Of a stretch of DNA of 64,000 bases, positions 16,837-28,492 are shown one piece after another; position 1 is the first letter of the stretch; every line of letters begins with the position of its first letter. Source of the stretch: Pelolinea sp. (GTDB lineage: Bacteria; Chloroflexota; Anaerolineae; Anaerolineales; Anaerolineaceae); the NCBI GenBank assembly GCA_012797975.1, contig JAAZOD010000022.1, forward strand, positions 86,797 to 150,796. The letters run 5' to 3'. The notes below the pieces were generated by a model. The model searched no databases. It was not told the origin of the DNA and worked only from the letters and a program-made list of their open reading frames with translations. The translations under genes were made by a program, and so were the position numbers.

Positions 16837-18405
16837 TTATCTCATGCACAGGGTGATCGCTGCTGTGCAGGCTACCAACAGTAATCCGTATTGGATGAGT
16901 TTCTTCAGCACGGATCCTTCTTTTCCGGTTAGGTTCACGGTGGAACAACCCACGATGACCTTGGCGGGTGCGAAGATGCTTCCCAATGCACCTCCTGCAG
17001 ATTGGGCGGCGAGAACCAGATTGACGTTCAAACCCAATAATTGTGCGGTTTGCATGTGAAGCCCCGTAAACAGGATGTTTGAATTATTGTTGCTTCCGGA
17101 GATGAAAGCGCCCAGTGCCCCTATGAACGGGGTCATCACCGGGTACAATGTCGAGCTGACCAATTTGCTCAAACCGGTTGCCAAAATAGCGATCATGCCG
17201 GTATGGCTCATGATCACAGCAATGCTGACCGTAAATAAGATCGCGATGCTCGATTGCAACCCGCTTTTTTTAACCCCGGCTAGTATTTTCATGCAGGAAG
17301 TTTTATCAAGGAATTTTTTCCTTCTGTACAGGTAAAATGCGATGATGGAAGCTGCGAATAGGATTGTTCCGGGGTGGGTGAAAATGGAAATGACGCGCCC
17401 ATTTTCCGGTGCGGTGATCCAGCCATGGTTCGATACGATCTCTGGAAATTCGTACGTCAGCTTCACCTGACCTAAAAATGCTTTCAGAGGTCGGATGAGG
17501 TTGACGGTGAAGGATAGGATGATCAGGATGAGATAAACCGAGATCGAGAGCAGAAGGGATGGGTGGGTTGGATCGGTTCCTTTTTGAAGGTCCTGTGCTT
17601 GAAGCAATCTATTTTTCTTCTTTTCGATGACGCCTGTTTTGATCAAAACATAAGCAGCGCCCAATGCGACGATCGACGCGCCAGACGTGGCTACGGTCCA
17701 TAGTCCATTTGTGGCAAGCTCATATTGAACAATGCCCAGAATTGATCCGATGATCAGGATAAAGGGCAGGTTCTTCCAAACGGAACGAAACCCCGCATAG
17801 CACTGGACGATCAGGAATCCGCTGATGATTGCCATCACTCCTAATAAGAAGGCCGTGTCAGGGGCCAGCTCTGATCCGGGGATGCCGCTTAATGCCATCA
17901 TCGACTGAAAAGATGAGCCCATCGATCCGAATGTTACTGCCCACCCATGACCGATGCTTGCCAGGAGGATGGCATGGATCGGGTCAATTCCCAACCCGAC
18001 CAGCAGAGGGGCCGTCACTGCCACAGGAACACCGAACCCTCCCAGGCCTTGCAAAAAGGATGTAAAAAGCCAGGATAAAAGAAGCACCTGCAGGGTTTTG
18101 TTGTTCGTGAATGTTGCAAGTGCGTTTCCGATGACCTGAATGGCTCCGGCCAAATTGGAAATATGGAAGAAAAGGAGAGCCATCCAGATTATTAATAGCA
18201 CATCGAGGGACAAAAAGATGGCTTTGAAGTGCGCATAACCTATCAAGGTTGGATTTGCTCCAAAAAAGATGAATGACAGTATCAGCGTATAGATCCAACT
18301 GACAAAACTGGATTTGGCGCCGCTCCATTTTTTACCGATCATCAGGAAAAGGAAAACGAAAATGGGGGAAAAGGATAAGAACCAATTGATCAGTGAAGAA
18401 CCCAT
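16837..18405 (-). CDS. lctP: L-lactate permease
   Basis: 522 residues with about 13-14 membrane helices. Family hallmarks are visible: LQGLGGFGVPVAVTAPLLVG (around residues 118-138), the glycine-rich IGHGWAVTFGSMGSSF, and a C-terminal segment with FISGSNNNSNILF. The LctP family imports L-lactate (and glycolate) with protons. No lactate dehydrogenase gene is next to it, but ppdK and other pyruvate metabolism lie close by. Upstream repeats at 18475-18490 may be its operator. Confidence 0.92.
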   Translation of the reverse strand: MGSSLINWFLSFSPIFVFLFLMIGKKWSGAKSSFVSWIYTLILSFIFFGANPTLIGYAHFKAIFLSLDVLLIIWMALLFFHISNLAGAIQVIGNALATFTNNKTLQVLLLSWLFTSFLQGLGGFGVPVAVTAPLLVGLGIDPIHAILLASIGHGWAVTFGSMGSSFQSMMALSGIPGSELAPDTAFLLGVMAIISGFLIVQCYAGFRSVWKNLPFILIIGSILGIVQYELATNGLWTVATSGASIVALGAAYVLIKTGVIEKKKNRLLQAQDLQKGTDPTHPSLLLSISVYLILIILSFTVNLIRPLKAFLGQVKLTYEFPEIVSNHGWITAPENGRVISIFTHPGTILFAASIIAFYLYRRKKFLDKTSCMKILAGVKKSGLQSSIAILFTVSIAVIMSHTGMIAILATGLSKLVSSTLYPVMTPFIGALGAFISGSNNNSNILFTGLHMQTAQLLGLNVNLVLAAQSAGGALGSIFAPAKVIVGCSTVNLTGKEGSVLKKLIQYGLLLVACTAAITLCMR

Positions 18406-18707
18406 AAAAATGCCTTCTAGCTTGTCGGAATTTTGTATTGGATTATATAGGGATTGATTGAGACGTTTGGCTAACGGTCATAATCGGTCAACCTTTCATG
18501 GGCGATGAAAGGGAATATCTTGATCGATTGGTTTTGAATGCGATTGATCGGTTTGTGGAGGCGGGGATTGCATGCGATTTATATAAGAGAAGTATAAATA
18601 AGCCGATTGCCCATGAAATCACAAATATGAAAAACCGTGCCTATGGTAAAATTGCAAGTTAATGCGTTTTTTTTTTGGTAAAGTAATTATTATCTCTGGA
18701 GGCAATA
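18406..18707. other. Divergent regulatory region between lctP and ppdK
   Basis: Intergenic stretch of about 300 bases without a credible gene. It holds a TATAAT on the minus strand (complement of 18442-18447) that could be the lctP -10 box, a TGACCG direct repeat, a perfect short inverted repeat (CCTTTCAT / ATGAAAGG at 18492-18512) and an A/T-rich right part leading to a strong ribosome site, CTGGAGGCA, for ppdK. No good -35/-10 pair for ppdK is evident. Confidence 0.5.
18475..18490 (-). promoter_or_regulatory. Candidate operator upstream of lctP
   Basis: On the minus strand TGACCG-ATTA-TGACCG, an exact six-base direct repeat with a ten-base period (one helical turn), about 28 bases upstream of the presumed lctP -10 box. 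The binding protein is unknown. Confidence 0.3.
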
Positions 18708-21458
18708 ATGACCGATAAAAAATGGGTGTATCTTTTCAACGAAGTGCAGGCCGCAGAAAAATATGCTGGCGATTGGGATGGCGTGCGCGGCCTGTTGGGT
18801 GGAAAAGGTGCAAACTTGGCTGAAATGACCCGTATTGGGGTCCCCGTTCCGCCATTTTTCACCGTAACCACAGAAGGATGTAACGCTTATCTTGCCAATG
18901 GTGGAAAATTCCCCGAAGGCATGTGGGATCAAATGGTGACCGCATTGAAAGTTGTGGAAAAAGCGGCTGGTAAGGAATTTGGCAATCCAAAGAATCCTCT
19001 GCTGGTTTCCTGCCGTTCGGGCGCCAAGATGTCTATGCCTGGTATGATGGATACGGTTCTGAACATTGGTTTGAACGATACCACCGCCGAAGGCATGGTG
19101 GCATTGACCGGCAATGAACGCTTCGTATATGACGCGTATCGCCGCCTTATCTCCATGTTTGGCTCAGTTGTTTTGGGGATCTCTGATGATGCGTTCGAAG
19201 ATGTTTTGATCGAGCTCAAGAAAGAAAAGAAGGCCAACGCTGATACCGACTTGGATGCGGCCGCTTTGAAAGAACTGGTTGCCAAGTTCAAGAAAGTCAC
19301 CAGAGACGCCAAGGGTTTTGATTTTCCCCAGGATCCAATGGAGCAGATCAAACTGGCGACCGAAGCTGTGTTCAAGTCTTGGAACAGCAAGCGCGCGATC
19401 GATTACCGAAAAGCAGCCGATATTCCCGATGATTTGGGAACCGCAGTGAATGTGGTGACCATGGTCTTCGGAAACATGGGTTGGACCTCTGGCACGGGCG
19501 TTGCGTTTACCCGCAATCCGTCTACCGGTGAACCGATCCTGTACGGTGAGTATTTGCTGAATGCACAGGGCGAGGATGTGGTGGCAGGTATTCGTAATAC
19601 CGAGAAGATTGAAACCATGGGAGAAAAACTCCCCGAAGCCAATAAACAATTCCTTGAGATCGCGGAGAAGTTGGAAAAACACTATCGCGATATGCAGGAT
19701 GTGGAATTCACCATCGAAAACAAGAAATTATGGATGCTGCAGACCCGTAACGCAAAACGGACTGCTCGCGCGGCTGTGAAAGTGGCCGTGGATATGGCCA
19801 ATGAAGGGCTCATTTCCAAAGAAGAAGCGGTTCAACGCGTTACCCCTGCGCAGGTGGATACCCTGTTGCATCCCCAGTTCATGGGCGAAACCATTAAAAA
19901 AGCTCACACCGACGGATATTTCTTTGCCAGCGGTGTCAACGCTTCCCCCGGTGCAGCGGTTGGGCAGATTTATTTCGATGCCGACACGGCTGAAAAGATG
20001 GCAAAGGAAAATGGACAGGATGTGATTATGGTCCGCCCATTCACCAAGCCGGATGACGTGCATGGCATGCTGGCTGCCAAGGGCATTTTGACCAGTGAAG
20101 GTGGTGCTACTTCCCATGCGGCAGTGGTCGCCCGCCAGTTCGGTGTGCCGTGTGTGGTAGGCGCTTCCATGATCAAGATCGACATGGAAAAACGTCAGAT
20201 GGAAGTGAATGGTCGCGTTCTGAAAGAAGGCGACTGGATCTCCATTGATGGCGGAAACGGTGAAGCGTTTGTCGGCAAACTGGATATGACCGCTCCTTCT
20301 CTTGAAGAACAAACTGATCTGATGACCCTCTTGAGCTGGGCTGATGCGATCTGTGCGACCGAAGGTATCCGCACCGCTCCCAATGGCTGGCCGAAACGCG
20401 GTTTGCAGGTTTGGGCAAATGCTGATTATCCCAAGGATGCCCGCCGGGCCCGCTCTTACGGAGCCCAGGGTATTGGCCTGTGCCGCACCGAGCATATGTT
20501 CTTTGAACAGGTGCGTCTGCCCATCGTGCAGCGCATGATCCTTGCCAAAACATCGCAGGAACGCACGAAAGCATTGGATGAACTGTTGCCGTACCAGCGC
20601 TCCGATTTCGAAGGCCTGTTCGAGGCCATGGATGGGCATCCGGTCATTATTCGTTTGATCGACCCGCCACTGCATGAATTTTTGCCTTCCGAAGAAAGTC
20701 TGTTGGAAGAGGTCATCACCATGCGTGTGAAAGGTGAGACCAAGGGTCTGGCAGAGAAGGAATCCATGCTCGCCAGTGTTCGTGCCATGCATGAATCAAA
20801 CCCCATGATGGGTCTGCGCGGTATCCGTCTCAGCATTGTGATGCCCGAGATCGTTGAAATGCAGGTGCGTGCCATCTTTGAAGCGGCCGCCAATATGACC
20901 CTCAAGGGTATTGTGGTGAAACCGGAGGTCATGATCCCGCTGACCGGCCATGTCAATGAATTGAAGCTGATCCAGCCACGCTTGATCGAGATTGCCAAGA
21001 CTGTAATGCAGGAAAAGAATGTGAATTTTGCCTACAAATTCGGCACCATGATCGAGATCCCGCGTGCAGCAGTCACTGCCAAAGAGATCGCCGAAGTGGC
21101 AGAGTTCTTCTCCTTCGGCACCAACGATCTGACCCAGATGACCTTTGGATACAGCCGTGATGATGCGGAACGCAACTTCCTGGTTGTCTACGTTGAAAAG
21201 GGAATTCTTCCCAAGAACCCCTTCCAAACCATCGATCAGGATGGCGTGGGCGCTCTCATGCGCAAAGCGGTCCAGGATGGACGGGAAACCCGCAGTAATT
21301 TGGAAGTGGGTATCTGCGGCGAACACGGTGGCGATCCGGCTTCCATCGAATTCTGCCATACCATTGGCCAGAACTATGTGAGCTGCTCCCCCTTCCGTGT
21401 GCCCGTGGCACGCCTGGCAGCCGCACATGCTGCGTTGAAATATGCACCGAAGAAATAA
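18708..21458 (+). CDS. ppdK: Pyruvate, phosphate dikinase
   Basis: 916 residues, standard for bacterial PPDK. The N-terminal ATP-grasp domain begins with VYLFNEVQ and GGKGANLAEM. The mobile phosphohistidine domain has GGATSHAAVVARQFG with the catalytic His470. The C-terminal TIM barrel has GTNDLTQMTFGYSRDD and GICGEHGGDP with the catalytic Cys870. It interconverts pyruvate + ATP + Pi and PEP + AMP + PPi in the cytoplasm, in anaerobes often working in the glycolytic direction with PPi. Strong ribosome site CTGGAGGCA at 18697. Monocistronic, ended by a terminator. Confidence 0.97.
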   Translation: MTDKKWVYLFNEVQAAEKYAGDWDGVRGLLGGKGANLAEMTRIGVPVPPFFTVTTEGCNAYLANGGKFPEGMWDQMVTALKVVEKAAGKEFGNPKNPLLVSCRSGAKMSMPGMMDTVLNIGLNDTTAEGMVALTGNERFVYDAYRRLISMFGSVVLGISDDAFEDVLIELKKEKKANADTDLDAAALKELVAKFKKVTRDAKGFDFPQDPMEQIKLATEAVFKSWNSKRAIDYRKAADIPDDLGTAVNVVTMVFGNMGWTSGTGVAFTRNPSTGEPILYGEYLLNAQGEDVVAGIRNTEKIETMGEKLPEANKQFLEIAEKLEKHYRDMQDVEFTIENKKLWMLQTRNAKRTARAAVKVAVDMANEGLISKEEAVQRVTPAQVDTLLHPQFMGETIKKAHTDGYFFASGVNASPGAAVGQIYFDADTAEKMAKENGQDVIMVRPFTKPDDVHGMLAAKGILTSEGGATSHAAVVARQFGVPCVVGASMIKIDMEKRQMEVNGRVLKEGDWISIDGGNGEAFVGKLDMTAPSLEEQTDLMTLLSWADAICATEGIRTAPNGWPKRGLQVWANADYPKDARRARSYGAQGIGLCRTEHMFFEQVRLPIVQRMILAKTSQERTKALDELLPYQRSDFEGLFEAMDGHPVIIRLIDPPLHEFLPSEESLLEEVITMRVKGETKGLAEKESMLASVRAMHESNPMMGLRGIRLSIVMPEIVEMQVRAIFEAAANMTLKGIVVKPEVMIPLTGHVNELKLIQPRLIEIAKTVMQEKNVNFAYKFGTMIEIPRAAVTAKEIAEVAEFFSFGTNDLTQMTFGYSRDDAERNFLVVYVEKGILPKNPFQTIDQDGVGALMRKAVQDGRETRSNLEVGICGEHGGDPASIEFCHTIGQNYVSCSPFRVPVARLAAAHAALKYAPKK

Positions 21459-21474
21459 AGAGGTTTAATGATAG

Positions 21475-21507
21475 AAAAAGAGCGGTCAATTGTCGACCGC
21501 TCTTTTT
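21475..21507 (+). terminator. Bidirectional terminator between ppdK and the transglycosylase gene
   Basis: AAAAAGAGCGGTC (21475-21487) pairs with GACCGCTCTTTTT (21495-21507) around AATTGTC; perfect 13-base stem with A and T tracts on both sides. Confidence 0.92.
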
Positions 21508-23940
21508 TTACCCGATATGGGTGTAAATGAGTTTGTAGATATTCAGGAATTCGACGATCTGTTTGAGATAGGTTTGGGTTTCGTCGTAGCGGATGATCTC
21601 AAGGAACAGGTCTGGGTCGCCATTCGATAGCTCTTTCCATTCGTAAGCGTTTCCGGGGCCGCCATTGTAAGCAGCCAGTGCTGCAAAGGTATCCCCATCC
21701 AGATAATCGATTTGCTGGCTGAAATAGCGCACTCCCAGGGTGATGCCGACTTTTGCCAGCAGCAGGTCTTCGCTGCTGTAATTGGCGGGCCAACCGTACC
21801 GGTCGACGACCTCCTTGGCCGTGGTGGGCATGATCTGGGCAATACCCTGTGCGCCGGCAGCGGAGGAAATGAAGGGCTCAAACAGACTTTCCTGCCGCAG
21901 CAGGGAGTAAACGATCAGCGGATTGATGTTCTCTTCATTGGCCGCGCCCACCACCAGATTGCGGAAGTAAGCACCAAAACGGATGTGGGTGAAATAGATC
22001 GGGGCTGCCAGACTTGTCAGATCGTCCATGCCGGCCATGGTGAGCAGGTCGCGACAGGCAAGGATGGCTGGTTTGTAGAAACCGAGTTCATATAGATAAT
22101 TCATCAGCAGATAGGTGTTCAAGGGGTTGGTGACCTGCTCGGCGCGGATGGATTCGAACTCCATGCTTGCCAGGTCATACAGGCCTAATTCCCAGTAAGT
22201 CTTTCCGCGGAGGATCCTTGCATCGCTGGCGAGATCTCCCAGTCCGGTCAGGGAAGTTTCTGCCGGGAAGTTGAAGGTGGAGCGCATCCATTCTTCCGCT
22301 TCGCTTCTTTCCGCATCCAGATCGTAGCCGAACTCATAGGCCTGATTGATCTGCATGACGTCGCTGTTGTTCAGGCGGTCTCCGGCCCGGATGCCGTAAT
22401 AATCGGTTGGATCGGCGCTCTCGGCTTGCTGCCAGGCAGAACGTGCATCGGCATCCGATCCCATGGCCTGGTAGGTTTTTCCGATCCAAAAGAATGCGCT
22501 GGCTTTTTCTTCAGAGGTGGCTGATAATGCCAGACAGCGCTGGAATGTTTTTAACGCTTCTTCGTGATTTGCCAGCCGGAAATAACTGATGCCCGAAAGG
22601 AACAGTGCATGATAGCTGTATTCATAGGTGGGGTATTCGTTGATCAGGCGCGCCCATACCTGGGCGGCCTGTTCCAGATCGCCGTTGGTTTCAAGCGCCC
22701 TTCCGGCTGCATAGAGAAAATAAGGTGCGTAACCGGATTGCGGAGCGCGGGAGACGAATTCAAGCCGGGTTTGCACCGCTGCCTGGTAATTCCCGCTATC
22801 CCCGTACGCATCACCGGGGGTATTCCAGTAGGTGAAGGCGATTTCTTCCCAGGTAGCATCCCAGAATGAGTTGGTCGGATAGTTGTCGATCAGCGTCTGA
22901 TAGCTCTCCAGAGCTTTTTCGTATTCCCCTTTGTAATAATGGCACAGCCCTTTGAAATAGTAAACGTTGCCGTCGTTTTCCGGGTTGCTGGCCAGGTAGC
23001 GTTCAAAGGCCTGAATGGCATAATCGTAGGAACCGGCGTAATAATCGACCACGCCACGCGCGTACTCATTGACCGGGTAACCATTGCTCACCAGAATGGT
23101 GAGCCCCGTAAAACTATCATAGGCCATGGGATAGTTCAACACGGAATCAAGAAGGCGTGTGTATGCCTGATCGTTTTGTCCTAATTGCAGATACGCTTGC
23201 CCTGCCAGCAGATTGGCGGATGCCTTTTGATAATCGGTGGTTGCCAGGTCGTAGGCCGATAGGAAATACTGAATGGCAGTGTTGTAATCCTGCAGAGCGG
23301 TGTATTCCTGTCCGATCTTCAGGTTGATCGTCGCCGTATCGGGGGCTGGGTTGGACTGCGCTGCGCTTTGCAGCGCATAGATCGCTCCGTAATGATCTCC
23401 GGCTTGCGAAGCGGCATCGGCTTCAAGTTGAAGCACGTACGCATCCATGACGCCGGGTTTTAGCGCTTGAAATTGCGCATACGCGTTGGCAGCTTGCTGG
23501 TATTCTTCCTGGATTGCATAGCAGTTGCCTAATAGAAAATAGGTATTGGCCACGATCTCTGTTTGGGCATATTGCCCGAGAATGCGGGTGAAGGCATCGA
23601 TGGCAGAAGGGTAATTGCGCTGGGCAATGTACACGCGTCCCATTCCATATAATGCCAGGGCTTTCATTGTGCTGTCTGTGGTGTTTTGATAGGCTGCATT
23701 GTATTCATTGAATGCGTTCTCCAGGTCGCCGGAAAAGAGATATTCATCCGCCTTTTCGATACGGACTTCGGGTGTGGCCGTGGGGAGAAGTGTGGCAACC
23801 GGATCGGTGGAAGAAAAGGCTTCCTGGATGTCTTTGCCAAGGGAATCGTCTGAAAGCGTTTCTTCTGCGGTTTTCAAGATGGAACAGGCACTGTTGAACA
23901 GGACCGCGACCAGTAGCAAACCTACCAATACTTTTTTCAT
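21508..23940 (-). CDS. TPR-repeat lytic transglycosylase lipoprotein (SLT family)
   Basis: Start at 23940 (MKKVLVG) with AAGGA upstream at good spacing; 810 residues. Lipoprotein signal with lipobox NSAC (Cys19). Residues about 60-620 are a long series of tetratricopeptide repeats (A-x-x-x-Y, YALY, FLLGNCYA, AQAYLQLGQ). The C-terminal SLT domain has the catalytic Glu684 in LRQES, followed by GAQGIAQIMP and AAYNGGPGNA, the three SLT signatures. It cleaves peptidoglycan glycosidic bonds at the cell envelope, like E. coli Slt70, whose superhelical domain the TPR part resembles. No partner gene nearby. Confidence 0.93.
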   Translation of the reverse strand: MKKVLVGLLLVAVLFNSACSILKTAEETLSDDSLGKDIQEAFSSTDPVATLLPTATPEVRIEKADEYLFSGDLENAFNEYNAAYQNTTDSTMKALALYGMGRVYIAQRNYPSAIDAFTRILGQYAQTEIVANTYFLLGNCYAIQEEYQQAANAYAQFQALKPGVMDAYVLQLEADAASQAGDHYGAIYALQSAAQSNPAPDTATINLKIGQEYTALQDYNTAIQYFLSAYDLATTDYQKASANLLAGQAYLQLGQNDQAYTRLLDSVLNYPMAYDSFTGLTILVSNGYPVNEYARGVVDYYAGSYDYAIQAFERYLASNPENDGNVYYFKGLCHYYKGEYEKALESYQTLIDNYPTNSFWDATWEEIAFTYWNTPGDAYGDSGNYQAAVQTRLEFVSRAPQSGYAPYFLYAAGRALETNGDLEQAAQVWARLINEYPTYEYSYHALFLSGISYFRLANHEEALKTFQRCLALSATSEEKASAFFWIGKTYQAMGSDADARSAWQQAESADPTDYYGIRAGDRLNNSDVMQINQAYEFGYDLDAERSEAEEWMRSTFNFPAETSLTGLGDLASDARILRGKTYWELGLYDLASMEFESIRAEQVTNPLNTYLLMNYLYELGFYKPAILACRDLLTMAGMDDLTSLAAPIYFTHIRFGAYFRNLVVGAANEENINPLIVYSLLRQESLFEPFISSAAGAQGIAQIMPTTAKEVVDRYGWPANYSSEDLLLAKVGITLGVRYFSQQIDYLDGDTFAALAAYNGGPGNAYEWKELSNGDPDLFLEIIRYDETQTYLKQIVEFLNIYKLIYTHIG

Positions 23941-24021
23941 CATTTCTTTCCTTTGTGATCCCAATGTTCCATTCTTTGACAAACCTACCAATACATGCTA
24001 AACTTTGGAAGTCAAAACTCT

Positions 24022-24048
24022 AGCGCTCTCCATGGAGGGCGCTTTTTA
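24022..24048 (+). promoter_or_regulatory. Terminator-like hairpin just before mtnA
   Basis: AGCGCTCTC (24022-24030) pairs with GAGGGCGCT (24035-24043, one G-U) around CATG, followed by TTTTT (24044-24048) and then 11 bases to the mtnA ATG. The hairpin plus T-run looks like an attenuator or an upstream terminator. The sequence GAGCGCTT just downstream could pair alternatively with the left arm. Confidence 0.5.
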
Positions 24049-24059
24049 GTGAGCGCTTC

Positions 24060-25112
24060 ATGAGAACAATTGAATGGGATGAATCAAACCAAATTCTAAA
24101 GATCATCGACCAGCGACAGCTTCCAGCAAAATTTGAGTACATCTACCTTGATAATTATAAAGCAATAGCCGAGTCCATCCGCAATATGGCAGTGCGGGGA
24201 GCGCCGGTTATTGGCGTTACGGCTGCCTATGGAATGGTGTTGGCCGGATTGCATTCCCCGGCCCAGGATCCCCAAGCATTCATGGCCGACCTGCAGATGG
24301 CAGCGAAAGAGTTGAACGATGCCCGCCCGACCGCAGTGAATTTGCCCTGGGCGCTCAAGCGCATGGTGTGCGTGGTGGAAGGAAAAGGCCTCTCGGTCTC
24401 GGAAATGAAAGCTGCCTTGCTGGCTGAAGCACATGCCATGGCGGAAGAAGATATCCGTGTCAATAAAGCGATTTCCAAAAACGGTGCGCCGCTCATTGCG
24501 GATGGCGATACCATCATCCATCATTGCAATACCGGTGCGCTGGCAACGGTCGATTGGGGGACTGCGTTGGGCGTCATCCGCTATGCCTTTGAAGAAGGCA
24601 AACACATCCATGTGCTGGTGGATGAGACGCGCCCGCGCTTGCAGGGAGCACGGCTGACCGCCTGGGAATTGAAGCAAATGGGAATCCCCTTTGATATCAT
24701 CAGCGATAATATGGCCGGTTATTTCTTGAGCACCGGTCAAGTGCAAAAGGTGTTCTTCGGGGCGGACCGGGTCACGGCCGGTGGGGATGTTGCCAACAAG
24801 ATCGGTTCTTATATGCTGGCGCTTGCCGCCCATGATAATGCGGTTCCGGTGTATAGTGTGTTTCCTACCTCAACCGTTGATCTCAGTCTTCAGGATGGCA
24901 AACAGATCCCCATCGAAGAACGGGATCAGGAGGAAGTGCTGGCGCTTTCTCTCAAAGGGCAGTGTGTGGTTCCCGAAGGGGCGACCGCTCGCAACCCTGC
25001 TTTTGATGTGACCCCTGCGCGCTTGATCACCGGCTATGTCACGGAATTGGGTGTGGTGTCCCAACCGTTTTCTGTGCATTATCCACAACTTCTGAATGGA
25101 AGAGAAGGATAA
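24060..25112 (+). CDS. mtnA: Methylthioribose-1-phosphate isomerase (aldose-ketose isomerase)
   Basis: 350 residues. RGAPVIGVTAAYG at about 47-59, catalytic Cys156 in HCNTGALAT, DETRPRLQGARLTAWEL, and catalytic Asp236 in GADRVTAGGDVANKIG, all as in MtnA. The enzyme isomerises 5-methylthioribose-1-phosphate to the ribulose form in methionine salvage; close homologues also act on 5-deoxyribose-1-phosphate. It is followed by a kinase and ahcY, so the operon deals with products of S-adenosylmethionine. mtnBCD are not in the window. Confidence 0.94.
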   Translation: MRTIEWDESNQILKIIDQRQLPAKFEYIYLDNYKAIAESIRNMAVRGAPVIGVTAAYGMVLAGLHSPAQDPQAFMADLQMAAKELNDARPTAVNLPWALKRMVCVVEGKGLSVSEMKAALLAEAHAMAEEDIRVNKAISKNGAPLIADGDTIIHHCNTGALATVDWGTALGVIRYAFEEGKHIHVLVDETRPRLQGARLTAWELKQMGIPFDIISDNMAGYFLSTGQVQKVFFGADRVTAGGDVANKIGSYMLALAAHDNAVPVYSVFPTSTVDLSLQDGKQIPIEERDQEEVLALSLKGQCVVPEGATARNPAFDVTPARLITGYVTELGVVSQPFSVHYPQLLNGREG

Positions 25113-25122
25113 GGAGGGAATA

Positions 25123-27368
<2,246 letters not shown>

Positions 27369-27396
27369 AGAAATTCCTCATCGAACAAGAGATGAA

Positions 27397-27425
27397 AAAG
27401 ATGGCGATCATAAATCGCCATCTTT
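27397..27425 (+). terminator. Intrinsic terminator of the mtnA-kinase-ahcY operon
   Basis: AAAGATGGCGAT (27397-27408) pairs with ATCGCCATCTTT (27414-27425) around CATAA; 12-base perfect stem ending in TTT. Confidence 0.85.
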
Positions 27426-27537
27426 CTATTTCTGTTCCGTGGTCCAATATCTTAATCAAATACGAAGATATTTCGTCCGTTTCACCCAAAAAGATTATCG
27501 ATCAGCTTGCGGTAAAAAGGATCCTGCGTTTTTTGCT

Positions 27538-28410
27538 CTATTCCTGCAAAATGATCGCCCGGTTTTCCAGAACCGCCCAGCGTTCCAAAAATGTCTCCAG
27601 TATCACGTTATAGGTCCAGGTGCTGTCCACCACCGTCACGGTTGAAAGATTGTAGCCGGTGACGATCCAGGTATGTTCGAAGCGTGCTACCGGAACGGTG
27701 TTGCCGGTGGAGGGAGCGGTATAGGTGGATTGGTCGATTTCAAATGGTAGATTCACGATCCACACGATCACCGGATGGCCTTTGGCGACCTCGCGCTGCA
27801 GGTCTTCATACGACATATTTTTCACGGCCTTGGCGTTCAATCCATATTGCCGCAGCAGGGCGGCGATGGGTGGAGGATATACCCCGTATTCATCCGGCGG
27901 GAACTGTCCCATTTCTCCGTTGATGTCTCCCACGAACCCTGCTTCTGGGTCATCGGAATGGGGAAGTTTTTCGATGAACTCCGTCTCATCAATGGTAACG
28001 CCCAGCGCCCGCGCCCAATCCACTGCCGAGCGCATTTCGCAATCCAGCGTGGTCATCTGCGCCATGCCGTATACTCCGTCAATATAATGGGAGGCTGGGA
28101 TCTCCTCCTCGGTGGGTGTGGGTTGTGGTGTTGCGGTGGGTTGTGTGCGGATGACCTCAGCGGATGGGGGTGTGGCTTCTGCCGTTTGTATGGCTTCTGT
28201 TGCCAGCGGCAGAAAGGCGGTCGGTTTTAAGCTGCTCGGCTGATGATCGGCCAGGGTGAGCAGTTGCTGGCGTTTCCCTCCGTTCAGAAACTCCGCCAGG
28301 TTGAAATCCAGCCAGCGTGCGGCGGCGATGCCGGCCACAATGCATAAAACAACGGCAAGGATGACCGCCGGAATGGTGAGATTGTGTGTGTTTCTTTTGT
28401 CAGGTTTCAT
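27538..28410 (-). CDS. Membrane-anchored C39-like cysteine peptidase domain protein
   Basis: 290 residues. N-terminal membrane helix (about 13-31), then a Thr/Pro-rich linker (60-105), then a papain-fold domain. The putative triad is Cys124 (TTLDCEMRS), His246 (FEHTWIVTGY) and Asp262 (VVDST), in the order expected for C39/C70-like peptidases. The domain is extracellular. It lies 82 bases downstream of recA with a hairpin between them. Whether it is an active peptidase or a structural relative cannot be decided. Confidence 0.78.
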   Translation of the reverse strand: MKPDKRNTHNLTIPAVILAVVLCIVAGIAAARWLDFNLAEFLNGGKRQQLLTLADHQPSSLKPTAFLPLATEAIQTAEATPPSAEVIRTQPTATPQPTPTEEEIPASHYIDGVYGMAQMTTLDCEMRSAVDWARALGVTIDETEFIEKLPHSDDPEAGFVGDINGEMGQFPPDEYGVYPPPIAALLRQYGLNAKAVKNMSYEDLQREVAKGHPVIVWIVNLPFEIDQSTYTAPSTGNTVPVARFEHTWIVTGYNLSTVTVVDSTWTYNVILETFLERWAVLENRAIILQE

Positions 28411-28434
28411 GATCGTTCAAGGATGGTTAATGCA

Positions 28435-28462
28435 AGATTGCTGCCAGCATTGGCAGCAATCT
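28435..28462 (-). terminator. Hairpin between recA and the C39-like gene
   Basis: Perfect 12-base stem AGATTGCTGCCA / TGGCAGCAATCT with loop GCAT. On the minus strand it follows the recA stop by about 30 bases, but the run of T after it is poor, so it may be a weak terminator or an mRNA 3' stabiliser. On the plus strand it is followed by ATTTTAAT. Confidence 0.5.
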
Positions 28463-28492
28463 ATTTTAATATCCTTTTGGGGTCAAGGATAG

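Noticed and set aside
19728-20792. Long minus-strand frame inside ppdK
   Set aside because: Antisense shadow of a highly biased coding sequence; ppdK is unambiguous across its whole length.
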